Assembly: GCF_963924675.1 (NCBI RefSeq)
Contig: NC_089239.1
Location: forward strand, 1,105,001 to 1,169,000
From: Phocoena phocoena
Taxonomy: Eukaryota > Chordata > Mammalia > Artiodactyla > Phocoenidae
DNA: 64,000 nucleotides
Direction: 5' to 3'
Both the position numbers and the translations under genes were made by a program. This document shows, piece by piece, positions 46,699 to 59,369 of this stretch. The notes beneath the pieces are model-generated. The model made no database searches. It saw only the letters and a program-made list of their open reading frames with translations, and had not been told where the DNA came from. The first letter of the stretch is position 1. Each line of letters begins with the position of its first letter.

Positions 46699-49399
46699 TG
46701 CGAGTAGAAGTTCATTCAGGGAAGGACCCATTGTGTATCTTGAGGGAGAAAGGCTGCTCGTGTTCCACCTGCAACTAAAGGTGACTTCTTCGTGTAACAC
46801 GGCAGTGTTTTGGGAGAGGAAATGCTTATAGGCCTCACTAGAGCCTGTCTTGTTGGAGGCAGTTTGCTACACGCAGAAGTCTCTGCGAAAGAAGTTGATT
46901 CACGTCAGGGCCCATTGTGAACCTCCTGTGTCTTTCGACACCTTAAATTTACAGGTAAGTAATACTGCATGTTTGCCTGCAAATGCAGGCCTGATGGCAC
47001 AAGGCGTGTTTCCCATTCTGAAAGTTCTGTTCACGGGGCCTTGAATTTCCCGGAGAGGCATACTGTTCACGGCTCTGTTGCATTTGTAGGCCTGGCTCTG
47101 GGAAGAAATGGGGTTTTCGCTACTAAAACATGCTGCTTCCAAGGCCCGGTTGGGAGCTGATGCTGTCATTCTCTATACCTACGTGAAGACCAAAAGTCAG
47201 CCGTTGCCTCGAGGTAAGGCCCTGAATTGCCCTGCTGAAGCGGAGGCATGCAGCAGTTTCAAAATGGACTTCGTCGCAGTGCAGGAAGGCTTTTTTTCTT
47301 CTTCTTCTTCTTTGTACACGGGGCTCTCACTGTTGTGGCCTCTCCCGCTCCGGAGCAGAGACTACAGACGCGCAGGCTCAGCGGCCTGGGCTCTCGGGCC
47401 TATTCATTCAAGGCCATGTTGGAACCTCCCGGTCCGGGGCACGAACTCGTGTCTCCTGCATCGGCAGGCAGACCCTCCACCACTGCGCCACGGGGGAAGC
47501 CCGACTTTCTGCATTATTGTAACGTTAGCACACATTTCCGGACACATAGAACACTCGCGTGGGCACCCTATTCCCTGCAAGGACACTGAGTAGCGGCAGG
47601 CTCCACTCTTCTGCTCAGAAACATCCAGGCCCGGAAGCCATTCCCAGTCACTCTGTGTATGCCGAGCGTAGGGAAACACACGGCACTCTCCCCTGGGACA
47701 GCTAGATTTCGTCAGCACACCAACAACTCCAGGAAGTCCGTTCTCTCGCGTGCTACAGGCCATAGAGGTCTTCCTCATTGCCCTCATCTGAGCTGCACCG
47801 GGAAAAACCATCTGCTTCGCATTCTATCTACGAACTCGTACTCGAAGACACCATACGATGAGGACATAGCCGGCATGCATTCCTACTGTAATGAAAGCAC
47901 AGAATTCTTCCTGTTAAACTGCAGCATTTCAGAAGAGACTAAGGACCGAGAGCCCACTTAAGAGAGTTCCGGGATGAGGGAGCTGCCTGCATGTTGAACA
48001 CCCTATGAAGAAAAGTGGATTCAGGGAGGGTACTAGTGTGTAGCTAGAGCCTCCTTTGACTTGTGAGAAAACACAAGGATATAGGCTGCATGTTCACTGG
48101 AGACGGAGGCCAGATGGCAGAAATCTACCCTGCCCTTTTATTTTCCATATGCGGGCCTCTAACTGCTGTGGCCTCTCCCGTTGCGGATCCCAGGCTCCAG
48201 AAGCGTGGGCCCAGCGGCCATGGCTCACGGGCCCAGCCGCCTCTGCGTCCTGTGCGATCTTCCCGGGACGGGCCACGACCTTGTGTACCCCGCTTCGGCA
48301 GGCAGACTCTCAAACACTGCGCCACCAGGGAAGCCCGAAGTTCTGCATTTCTTTACCGTTAGCACACGTCGCCGGACACTTAGAACACTCGCGTTGGCAC
48401 CCTCGTCCCTGTGAGGACACTGAGGAGCTGCAGACTCCAGTGTTCCGCTTAGAAACATCCAGGCCCGGATGCACTTCCCGATCTCTCCGTGTATGCCGAG
48501 TGCGTGGCAACAAACTGCACTCTTCCTTGGGACAGCTAGATTTCGTCAGCACGCCCAGAGCTCCAGGAAGTCCGCTCTCTCACGTCCTACGTGCCACAGA
48601 AGTCTTCCTCATTGCCCTCATCTGAGCTGCACCGGGAAAAACCATCTGCTTCGCATTCTATCTACGAACTCGTACTCGAAGACACCATACGATGAGGACA
48701 TAGCCGGCATGCATTCCTACTGTAATGAAGGCACAGAATTCTTCCTGTTAAACTGCAGCATTTCAGAAGAGACTAAGGTCCGAGAACCCACTTAAGAGAG
48801 TTCCGGGATGAGGCAGTTGCCTGCATGTTGAACACCCTATGAAGAAAGGTTGATTCAGGGAGGGTACTAGTGTGTAGCTAGAGCCTCCTTTGACTTGTGA
48901 GAAAACACAGGGTTATAGCTGCATGTTCACTGGAGACGGAGGCCAGATGGCAGAAATCTTCCCTGCCCGTTTATTTTGCCCCTTCTTCGGCCATGTGCGG
49001 GCCTCTAACTGTTGTGGCCTCTCCCGTTGCGGATCACACGTTCCAGAAGCCCAGGCCCAGCGGCCAAGGCTCACGGGCCCAGCCGCTCTGCGTCCTGTGG
49101 GATCTTCCCAGACTGGGCTACGAAACCGTGTTGACGGCTTCGGCAGGCGGACTCTCAACCACTGCGCCACCAGGGAAACCCCGCTTGCCCATCTTGAAAG
49201 GTCCATTCGTGCTGTCTGGAACCTTCCTAAAGTACAGGTTTCTAACGGGCCTGTAGGCAGTGTAGGCAGTACTCGGGGAACAAAGGCATTTTCGCCGAAT
49301 ATACAGGGTGCTACCGTAGCCCGTTTAGGAGCGGCACATGATTATAGGCCTAACTTGAGCCTGCCTCGGTTGACGCAGTTCACTGAACGCAGGACACCC
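46699..49399 (+). repeat. Unit U19 (complete, 2,701 bp, subfamily 3)
   Basis: SINEs: A 47291-47502, B 48147-48336, C 48992-49182. Private: GCCACGGGGGAAG near 47490. Confidence 0.95.
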
Positions 49400-52100
49400 T
49401 GCGAGTAGAAGTTCATTCAGGGAAGGACCCATTGTGTATCTTGAGGGAGAAAGGCTGCTCGTGTTCCACCTGCAACTAAAGGTGACTTCTTCGTGTAACA
49501 CGGCAGTGTTTTGGGAGAGGAAATGCTTATAGGCCTCACTAGAGCCTGTCTTGTTGGAGGCAGTTTGCTACACGCAGAAGTCTCTGCGAAAGAAGTTGAT
49601 TCACGTCAGGGCCCATTGTGAACCTCCTGTGTCTTTCGACACCTTAAATTTACAGGTAAGTAATACTGCATGTTTGCCTGCAAATGCAGGCCTGATGGCA
49701 CAAGGCGTGTTTCCCATTCTGAAAGTTCTGTTCACGGGGCCTTGAATTTCCCGGAGAGGCATACTGTTCACGGCTCTGTTGCATTTGTAGGCCTGGCTCT
49801 GGGAAGAAATGGGGTTTTCGCTACTAAAACATGCTGCTTCCAAGGCCCGGTTGGGAGCTGATGCTGTCATTCTCTATACCTACGTGAAGACCAAAAGTCA
49901 GCCGTTGCCTCGAGGTAAGGCCCTGAATTGCCCTGCTGAAGCGGAGGCATGCAGCAGTTTCAAAATGGACTTCGTCGCAGTGCAGGAAGGCTTTTTTTCT
50001 TCTTCTTCTTCTTTGTACACGGGGCTCTCACTGTTGTGGCCTCTCCCGCTCCGGAGCAGAGACTACAGACGCGCAGGCTCAGCGGCCTGGGCTCTCGGGC
50101 CTATTCATTCAAGGCCATGTTGGAACCTCCCGGTCCGGGGCACGAACTCGTGTCTCCTGCATCGGCAGGCAGACCCTCCACCACTGCGCCACCGGGGAAG
50201 CCCGACTTTCTGCATTATTGTAACGTTAGCACACATTTCCGGACACATAGAACACTCGCGTGGGCACCCTATTCCCTGCAAGGACACTGAGTAGCGGCAG
50301 GCTCCACTCTTCTGCTCAGAAACATCCAGGCCCGGAAGCCATTCCCAGTCACTCTGTGTATGCCGAGCGTAGGGAAACACACGGCACTCTCCCCTGGGAC
50401 AGCTAGATTTCGTCAGCACACCAACAACTCCAGGAAGTCCGTTCTCTCGCGTGCTACAGGCCATAGAGGTCTTCCTCATTGCCCTCATCTGAGCTGCACC
50501 GGGAAAAACCATCTGCTTCGCATTCTATCTACGAACTCGTACTCGAAGACACCATACGATGAGGACATAGCCGGCATGCATTCCTACTGTAATGAAAGCA
50601 CAGAATTCTTCCTGTTAAACTGCAGCATTTCAGAAGAGACTAAGGACCGAGAGCCCACTTAAGAGAGTTCCGGGATGAGGGAGCTGCCTGCATGTTGAAC
50701 ACCCTATGAAGAAAAGTGGATTCAGGGAGGGTACTAGTGTGTAGCTAGAGCCTCCTTTGACTTGTGAGAAAACACAAGGATATAGGCTGCATGTTCACTG
50801 GAGACGGAGGCCAGATGGCAGAAATCTACCCTGCCCTTTTATTTTCCATATGCGGGCCTCTAACTGCTGTGGCCTCTCCCGTTGCGGATCCCAGGCTCCA
50901 GAAGCGTGGGCCCAGCGGCCATGGCTCACGGGCCCAGCCGCCTCTGCGTCCTGTGCGATCTTCCCGGGACGGGCCACGACCTTGTGTACCCCGCTTCGGC
51001 AGGCAGACTCTCAAACACTGCGCCACCAGGGAAGCCCGAAGTTCTGCATTTCTTTACCGTTAGCACACGTCGCCGGACACTTAGAACACTCGCGTTGGCA
51101 CCCTCGTCCCTGTGAGGACACTGAGGAGCTGCAGACTCCAGTGTTCCGCTTAGAAACATCCAGGCCCGGATGCACTTCCCGATCTCTCCGTGTATGCCGA
51201 GTGCGTGGCAACAAACTGCACTCTTCCTTGGGACAGCTAGATTTCGTCAGCACGCCCAGAGCTCCAGGAAGTCCGCTCTCTCACGTCCTACGTGCCACAG
51301 AAGTCTTCCTCATTGCCCTCATCTGAGCTGCACCGGGAAAAACCATCTGCTTCGCATTCTATCTACGAACTCGTACTCGAAGACCCCATACGATGAGGAC
51401 ATAGCCGGCATGCATTCCTACTGTAATGAAGGCACAGAATTCTTCCTGTTAAACTGCAGCATTTCAGAAGAGACTAAGGTCCGAGAACCCACTTAAGAGA
51501 GTTCCGGGATGAGGCAGTTGCCTGCATGTTGAACACCCTATGAAGAAAGGTTGATTCAGGGAGGGTACTAGTGTGTAGCTAGAGCCTCCTTTGACTTGTG
51601 AGAAAACACAGGGTTATAGCTGCATGTTCACTGGAGACGGAGGCCAGATGGCAGAAATCTTCCCTGCCCGTTTATTTTGCCCCTTCTTCGGCCATGTGCG
51701 GGCCTCTAACTGTTGTGGCCTCTCCCGTTGCGGATCACACGTTCCAGAAGCCCAGGCCCAGCGGCCAAGGCTCACGGGCCCAGCCGCTCTGCGTCCTGTG
51801 GGATCTTCCCAGACTGGGCTACGAAACCGTGTTGACGGCTTCGGCAGGCGGACTCTCAACCACTGCGCCACCAGGGAAACCCCGCTTGCCCATCTTGAAA
51901 GGTCCATTCGTGCTGTCTGGAACCTTCCTAAAGTACAGGTTTCTAACGGGCCTGTAGGCAGTGTAGGCAGTACTCGGGGAACAAAGGCATTTTCGCCGAA
52001 TATACAGGGTGCTACCGTAGCCCGTTTAGGAGCGGCACATGATTATAGGCCTAACTTGAGCCTGCCTCGGTTGACGCAGTTCACTGAACGCAGGACACCC
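49400..52100 (+). repeat. Unit U20 (complete, 2,701 bp, subfamily 3)
   Basis: SINEs: A 49992-50203, B 50848-51037, C 51693-51883. P2 carries AAGACCCCATACG near 51384, shared only with the next unit. Confidence 0.95.
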
Positions 52101-54801
52101 TGCGAGTAGAAGTTCATTCAGGGAAGGACCCATTGTGTATCTTGAGGGAGAAAGGCTGCTCGTGTTCCACCTGCAACTAAAGGTGACTTCTTCGTGTAAC
52201 ACGGCAGTGTTTTGGGAGAGGAAATGCTTATAGGCCTCACTAGAGCCTGTCTTGTTGGAGGCAGTTTGCTACACGCAGAAGTCTCTGCGAAAGAAGTTGA
52301 TTCACGTCAGGGCCCATTGTGAACCTCCTGTGTCTTTCGACACCTTAAATTTACAGGTAAGTAATACTGCATGTTTGCCTGCAAATGCAGGCCTGATGGC
52401 ACAAGGCGTGTTTCCCATTCTGAAAGTTCTGTTCACGGGGCCTTGAATTTCCCGGAGAGGCATACTGTTCACGGCTCTGTTGCATTTGTAGGCCTGGCTC
52501 TGGGAAGAAATGGGGTTTTCGCTACTAAAACATGCTGCTTCCAAGGCCCGGTTGGGAGCTGATGCTGTCATTCTCTATACCTACGTGAAGACCAAAAGTC
52601 AGCCGTTGCCTCGAGGTAAGGCCCTGAATTGCCCTGCTGAAGCGGAGGCATGCAGCAGTTTCAAAATGGACTTCGTCGCAGTGCAGGAAGGCTTTTTTTC
52701 TTCTTCTTCTTCTTTGTACACGGGGCTCTCACTGTTGTGGCCTCTCCCGCTCCGGAGCAGAGACTACAGACGCGCAGGCTCAGCGGCCTGGGCTCTCGGG
52801 CCTATTCATTCAAGGCCATGTTGGAACCTCCCGGTCCGGGGCACGAACTCGTGTCTCCTGCATCGGCAGGCAGACCCTCCACCACTGCGCCACCGGAGAA
52901 GCCCGACTTTCTGCATTATTGTAACGTTAGCACACATTTCCGGACACATAGAACACTCGCGTGGGCACCCTATTCCCTGCAAGGACACTGAGTAGCGGCA
53001 GGCTCCACTCTTCTGCTCAGAAACATCCAGGCCCGGAAGCCATTCCCAGTCACTCTGTGTATGCCGAGCGTAGGGAAACACACGGCACTCTCCCCTGGGA
53101 CAGCTAGATTTCGTCAGCACACCAACAACTCCAGGAAGTCCGTTCTCTCGCGTGCTACAGGCCATAGAGGTCTTCCTCATTGCCCTCATCTGAGCTGCAC
53201 CGGGAAAAACCATCTGCTTCGCATTCTATCTACGAACTCGTACTCGAAGACACCATACGATGAGGACATAGCCGGCATGCATTCCTACTGTAATGAAAGC
53301 ACAGAATTCTTCCTGTTAAACTGCAGCATTTCAGAAGAGACTAAGGACCGAGAGCCCACTTAAGAGAGTTCCGGGATGAGGGAGCTGCCTGCATGTTGAA
53401 CACCCTATGAAGAAAAGTGGATTCAGGGAGGGTACTAGTGTGTAGCTAGAGCCTCCTTTGACTTGTGAGAAAACACAAGGATATAGGCTGCATGTTCACT
53501 GGAGACGGAGGCCAGATGGCAGAAATCTACCCTGCCCTTTTATTTTCCATATGCGGGCCTCTAACTGCTGTGGCCTCTCCCGTTGCGGATCCCAGGCTCC
53601 AGAAGCGTGGGCCCAGCGGCCATGGCTCACGGGCCCAGCCGCCTCTGCGTCCTGTGCGATCTTCCCGGGACGGGCCACGACCTTGTGTACCCCGCTTCGG
53701 CAGGCAGACTCTCAAACACTGCGCCACCAGGGAAGCCCGAAGTTCTGCATTTCTTTACCGTTAGCACACATCGCCGGACACTTAGAACACTCGCGTTGGC
53801 ACCCTCGTCCCTGTGAGGACACTGAGGAGCTGCAGACTCCAGTGTTCCGCTTAGAAACATCCAGGCCCGGATGCACTTCCCGATCTCTCCGTGTATGCCG
53901 AGTGCGTGGCAACAAACTGCACTCTTCCTTGGGACAGCTAGATTTCGTCAGCACGCCCAGAGCTCCAGGAAGTCCGCTCTCTCACGTCCTACGTGCCACA
54001 GAAGTCTTCCTCATTGCCCTCATCTGAGCTGCACCGGGAAAAACCATCTGCTTCGCATTCTATCTACGAACTCGTACTCGAAGACCCCATACGATGAGGA
54101 CATAGCCGGCATGCATTCCTACTGTAATGAAGGCACAGAATTCTTCCTGTTAAACTGCAGCATTTCAGAAGAGACTAAGGTCCGAGAACCCACTTAAGAG
54201 AGTTCCGGGATGAGGCAGTTGCCTGCATGTTGAACACCCTATGAAGAAAGGTTGATTCAGGGAGGGTACTAGTGTGTAGCTAGAGCCTCCTTTGACTTGT
54301 GAGAAAACACAGGGTTATAGCTGCATGTTCACTGGAGACGGAGGCCAGATGGCAGAAATCTTCCCTGCCCGTTTATTTTGCCCCTTCTTCGGCCATGTGC
54401 GGGCCTCTAACTGTTGTGGCCTCTCCCGTTGCGGATCACACGTTCCAGAAGCCCAGGCCCAGCGGCCAAGGCTCACGGGCCCAGCCGCTCTGCGTCCTGT
54501 GGGATCTTCCCAGACTGGGCTACGAAACCGTGTTGACGGCTTCGGCAGGCGGACTCTCAACCACTGCGCCACCAGGGAAACCCCGCTTGCCCATCTTGAA
54601 AGGTCCATTCGTGCTGTCTGGAACCTTCCTAAAGTACAGGTTTCTAACGGGCCTGTAGGCAGTGTAGGCAGTACTCGGGGAACAAAGGCATTTTCGCCGA
54701 ATATACAGGGTGCTACCGTAGCCCGTTTAGGAGCGGCACATGATTATAGGCCTAACTTGAGCCTGCCTCGGTTGACGCAGTTCACTGAACGCAGGACACC
54801 C
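52101..54801 (+). repeat. Unit U21 (complete, 2,701 bp, subfamily 3)
   Basis: SINEs: A 52693-52904, B 53549-53738, C 54394-54584. Shares AAGACCCCATACG (near 54085) with U20. Private: CACCGGAGAAG near 52894 and CACACATCGCC near 53768. Confidence 0.95.
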
Positions 54802-57502
54802 TGCGAGTAGAAGTTCATTCAGGGAAGGACCCATTGTGTATCTTGAGGGAGAAAGGCTGCTCGTGTTCCACCTGCAACTAAAGGTGACTTCTTCGTGTAA
54901 CACGGCAGTGTTTTGGGAGAGGAAATGCTTATAGGCCTCACTAGAGCCTGTCTTGTTGGAGGCAGTTTGCTACACGCAGAAGTCTCTGCGAAAGAAGTTG
55001 ATTCACGTCAGGGCCCATTGTGAACCTCCTGTGTCTTTCGACACCTTAAATTTACAGGTAAGTAATACTGCATGTTTGCCTGCAAATGCAGGCCTGATGG
55101 CACAAGGCGTGTTTCCCATTCTGAAAGTTCTGTTCACGGGGCCTTGAATTTCCCGGAGAGGCATACTGTTCACGGCTCTGTTGCATTTGTAGGCCTGGCT
55201 CTGGGAAGAAATGGGGTTTTCGCTACTAAAACATGCTGCTTCCAAGGCCCGGTTGGGAGCTGATGCTGTCATTCTCTATACCTACGTGAAGACCAAAAGT
55301 CAGCCGTTGCCTCGAGGTAAGGCCCTGAATTGCCCTGCTGAAGCGGAGGCATGCAGCAGTTTCAAAATGGACTTCGTCGCAGTGCAGGAAGGCTTTTTTT
55401 CTTCTTCTTCTTCTTTGTACACGGGGCTCTCACTGTTGTGGCCTCTCCCGCTCCGGAGCAGAGACTACAGACGCGCAGGCTCAGCGGCCTGGGCTCTCGG
55501 GCCTATTCATTCAAGGCCATGTTGGAACCTCCCGGTCCGGGGCACGAACTCGTGTCTCCTGCATCGGCAGGCAGACCCTCCACCACTGCGCCACCGGGGA
55601 AGCCCGACTTTCTGCATTATTGTAACGTTAGCACACATTTCCGGACACATAGAACACTCGCGTGGGCACCCTATTCCCTGCAAGGACACTGAGTAGCGGC
55701 AGGCTCCACTCTTCTGCTCAGAAACATCCAGGCCCGGAAGCCATTCCCAGTCACTCTGTGTATGCCGAGCGTAGGGAAACACACGGCACTCTCCCCTGGG
55801 ACAGCTAGATTTCGTCAGCACACCAACAACTCCAGGAAGTCCGTTCTCTCGCGTGCTACAGGCCATAGAGGTCTTCCTCATTGCCCTCATCTGAGCTGCA
55901 CCGGGAAAAACCATCTGCTTCGCATTCTATCTACGAACTCGTACTCGAAGACACCATACGATGAGGACATAGCCGGCATGCATTCCTACTGTAATGAAAG
56001 CACAGAATTCTTCCTGTTAAACTGCAGCATTTCAGAAGAGACTAAGGACCGAGAGCCCACTTAAGAGAGTTCCGGGATGAGGGAGCTGCCTGCATGTTGA
56101 ACACCCTATGAAGAAAAGTGGATTCAGGGAGGGTACTAGTGTGTAGCTAGAGCCTCCTTTGACTTGTGAGAAAACACAAGGATATAGGCTGCATGTTCAC
56201 TGGAGACGGAGGCCAGATGGCAGAAATCTACCCTGCCCTTTTATTTTCCATATGCGGGCCTCTAACTGCTGTGGCCTCTCCCGTTGCGGATCCCAGGCTC
56301 CAGAAGCGTGGGCCCAGCGGCCATGGCTCACGGGCCCAGCCGCCTCTGCGTCCTGTGCGATCTTCCCGGGACGGGCCACGACCTTGTGTACCCCGCTTCG
56401 GCAGGCAGACTCTCAAACACTGCGCCACCAGGGAAGCCCGAAGTTCTGCATTTCTTTACCGTTAGCACACGTCGCCGGACACTTAGAACACTCGCGTTGG
56501 CACCCTCGTCCCTGTGAGGACACTGAGGAGCTGCAGACTCCAGTGTTCCGCTTAGAAACATCCAGGCCCGGATGCACTTCCCGATCTCTCCGTGTATGCC
56601 GAGTGCGTGGCAACAAACTGCACTCTTCCTTGGGACAGCTAGATTTCGTCAGCACGCCCAGAGCTCCAGGAAGTCCGCTCTCTCACGTCCTACGTGCCAC
56701 AGAAGTCTTCCTCATTGCCCTCATCTGAGCTGCACCGGGAAAAACCATCTGCTTCGCATTCTATCTACGAACTCGTACTCGAAGACACCATACGATGAGG
56801 ACATAGCCGGCATGCATTCCTACTGTAATGAAGGCACAGAATTCTTCCTGTTAAACTGCAGCATTTCAGAAGAGACTAAGGTCCGAGAACCCACTTAAGA
56901 GAGTTCCGGGATGAGGCAGTTGCCTGCATGTTGAACACCCTATGAAGAAAGGTTGATTCAGGGAGGGTACTAGTGTGTAGCTAGAGCCTCCTTTGACTTG
57001 TGAGAAAACACAGGGTTATAGCTGCATGTTCACTGGAGACGGAGGCCAGATGGCAGAAATCTTCCCTGCCCGTTTATTTTGCCCCTTCTTCGGCCATGTG
57101 CGGGCCTCTAACTGTTGTGGCCTCTCCCGTTGCGGATCACACGTTCCAGAAGCCCAGGCCCAGCGGCCAAGGCTCACGGGCCCAGCCGCTCTGCGTCCTG
57201 TGGGATCTTCCCAGACTGGGCTACGAAACCGTGTTGACGGCTTCGGCAGGCGGACTCTCAACCACTGCGCCACCAGGGAAACCCCGCTTGCCCATCTTGA
57301 AAGGTCCATTCGTGCTGTCTGGAACCTTCCTAAAGTACAGGTTTCTAACGGGCCTGTAGGCAGTGTAGGCAGTACTCGGGGAACAAAGGCATTTTCGCCG
57401 AATATACAGGGTGCTACCGTAGCCCGTTTAGGAGCGGCACATGATTATAGGCCTAACTTGAGCCTGCCTCGGTTGACGCAGTTCACTGAACGCAGGACAC
57501 CC
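54802..57502 (+). repeat. Unit U22 (complete, 2,701 bp, subfamily 3)
   Basis: SINEs: A 55394-55605, B 56250-56439, C 57095-57285. I noticed no private change; it reads as the subfamily 3 consensus. Confidence 0.95.
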
Positions 57503-59369
57503 TGCGAGTAGAAGTTCATTCAGGGAAGGACCCATTGTGTATCTTGAGGGAGAAAGGCTGCTCGTGTTCCACCTGCAACTAAAGGTGACTTCTTCGTGTA
57601 ACACGGCAGTGTTTTGGGAGAGGAAATGCTTATAGGCCTCACTAGAGCCTGTCTTGTTGGAGGCAGTTTGCTACACGCAGAAGTCTCTGCGAAAGAAGTT
57701 GATTCACGTCAGGGCCCATTGTGAACCTCCTGTGTCTTTCGACACCTTAAATTTACAGGTAAGTAATACTGCATGTTTGCCTGCAAATGCAGGCCTGATG
57801 GCACAAGGCGTGTTTCCCATTCTGAAAGTTCTGTTCACGGGGCCTTGAATTTCCCGGAGAGGCATACTGTTCACGGCTCTGTTGAAACTGTAGGCCTGGC
57901 TCTGGGAAGAAATGGGGTTTTCGCTACTAAAACATGCTGCTTCCAAGGCCCGGTTGGGAGCTGATGCTGTCATTCTCTATACCTACGTGAAGACCAAAAG
58001 TCAGCCGTTGCCTCGAGGTAAGGCCCTGAATTGCCCTGCTGAAGCGGAGGCATGCAGCAGTTTCAAAATGGACTTCGTCGCAGTGCAGGAAGGCTTTTTT
58101 TCTTCTTCTTCTTCTTTGTACACGGGGCTCTCACTGTTGTGGCCTCTCCCGCTCAGGAGCAGAGACTACAGACGCGCAGGCTCAGCGGCCTGGGCTCTCG
58201 GGCCTATTCATTCAAGGCCATGTTGGAACCTCCCGGTCCGGGGCACGAACTCGTGTCTCCTGCATCGGCAGGCAGACCCTCCACCACTGCGCCACCGGGG
58301 AAGCCCGACTTTCTGCATTATTGTAACGTTAGCACACATTTCCGGACACATAGAACACTCGCGTGGGCACCCTATTCCCTGCAAGGACACTGAGTAGCGG
58401 CAGGCTCCACTCTTCTGCTCAGAAACATCCAGGCCCGGAAGCCATTCCCAGTCACTCTGTGTATGCCGAGCGTAGGGAAACACACGGCACTCTCCCCTGG
58501 GACAGCTAGATTTCGTCAGCACACCAACAACTCCAGGAAGTCCGTTCTCTCGCGTGCTACAGGCCATAGAGGTCTTCCTCATTGCCCTCATCTGAGCTGA
58601 ACCGGGAAAAACCATCTGCTTCGCATTCTATCTACGAACTCGTACTCGAAGACACCATACGATGAGGACATAGCCGGCATGCATTCCTACTGTAATGAAG
58701 GCACAGAATTCTTCCTGTTAAACTGCAGCATTTCAGAAGAGACTAAGGACTGAGAACCCACTTAAGAGAGTTCCGGGATGAGGCAGTTGCCTGCATGTTG
58801 AACACCCTATGAAGAAAAGTTGATTCAGGGAGGGTACTAGTGTGTAGCTAGAGCCTCCTTTGACTTGTGAGAAAACACAGGGTTATAGCTGCATGTTCAC
58901 TGGAGACGGAGGCCAGATGGCAGAAATCTTCCCTGCCCGTTTATTTTGCCCCTTCTTCGGCCATGTGCGGGCCTCTAACTGTTGTGGCCTCTCCCGTTGC
59001 GGATCACACGTTCCAGAAGCCCAGGCCCAGCGGCCAAGGCTCACGGGCCCAGCCGCTCTGCGTCCTGTGGGATCTTCCCAGACTGGGCTACGAAACCGTG
59101 TTGACGGCTTCGGCAGGCGGACTCTCAACCACTGCGCCACCAGGGAAACCCCGCTTGCCCATCTTGAAAGGTCCATTCGTGCGGTCTGGAACCTTCCTAA
59201 AGTACAGGTTTCTAATGGGCCTGTAGGCAGTGTAGGCAGTACTCGGGGAACAAAGGCATTTTCGCCGAATATACAGGGTGCTACCGTAGCCCGTTTAGGA
59301 GCGGCACATGATTATAGGCCTAACTTGAGCCTGCCTCGGTTGAGGCAGTTCACTAAACGCAGGACACCC
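57503..59369 (+). repeat. Unit U23 (short form, 1,867 bp, module B missing)
   Basis: SINE A 58095-58306 and SINE C 58962-59152 with a single P (58573-58939). The leader keeps the extra A (GTAAGTAATAC) and CAAGGCCATG of subfamily 3. The right part (AAAAGTTGATT, GTTGAGGCAGTT near 59340) matches U24 better. Private: GTTGAAACTG near 57882, GCTCAGGAGC near 58152, GAGCTGAACC near 58596 and GTGCGGTCTGG near 59179. Confidence 0.95.
58573..58939. repeat. Hybrid P block at the U23 deletion junction
   Basis: It follows R_A directly, so its left end is P1. From G at 58700 (TGAAGGCAC) it carries P2 markers (GAACCC, GAGGCAGTTGCC) and runs into SINE C. The exchange point therefore lies between 58573 and 58700. 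The AAGGACTGAG and AAAAGTTGATT reading is closer to P2 of U24 than to P2 of U22. Confidence 0.65.
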
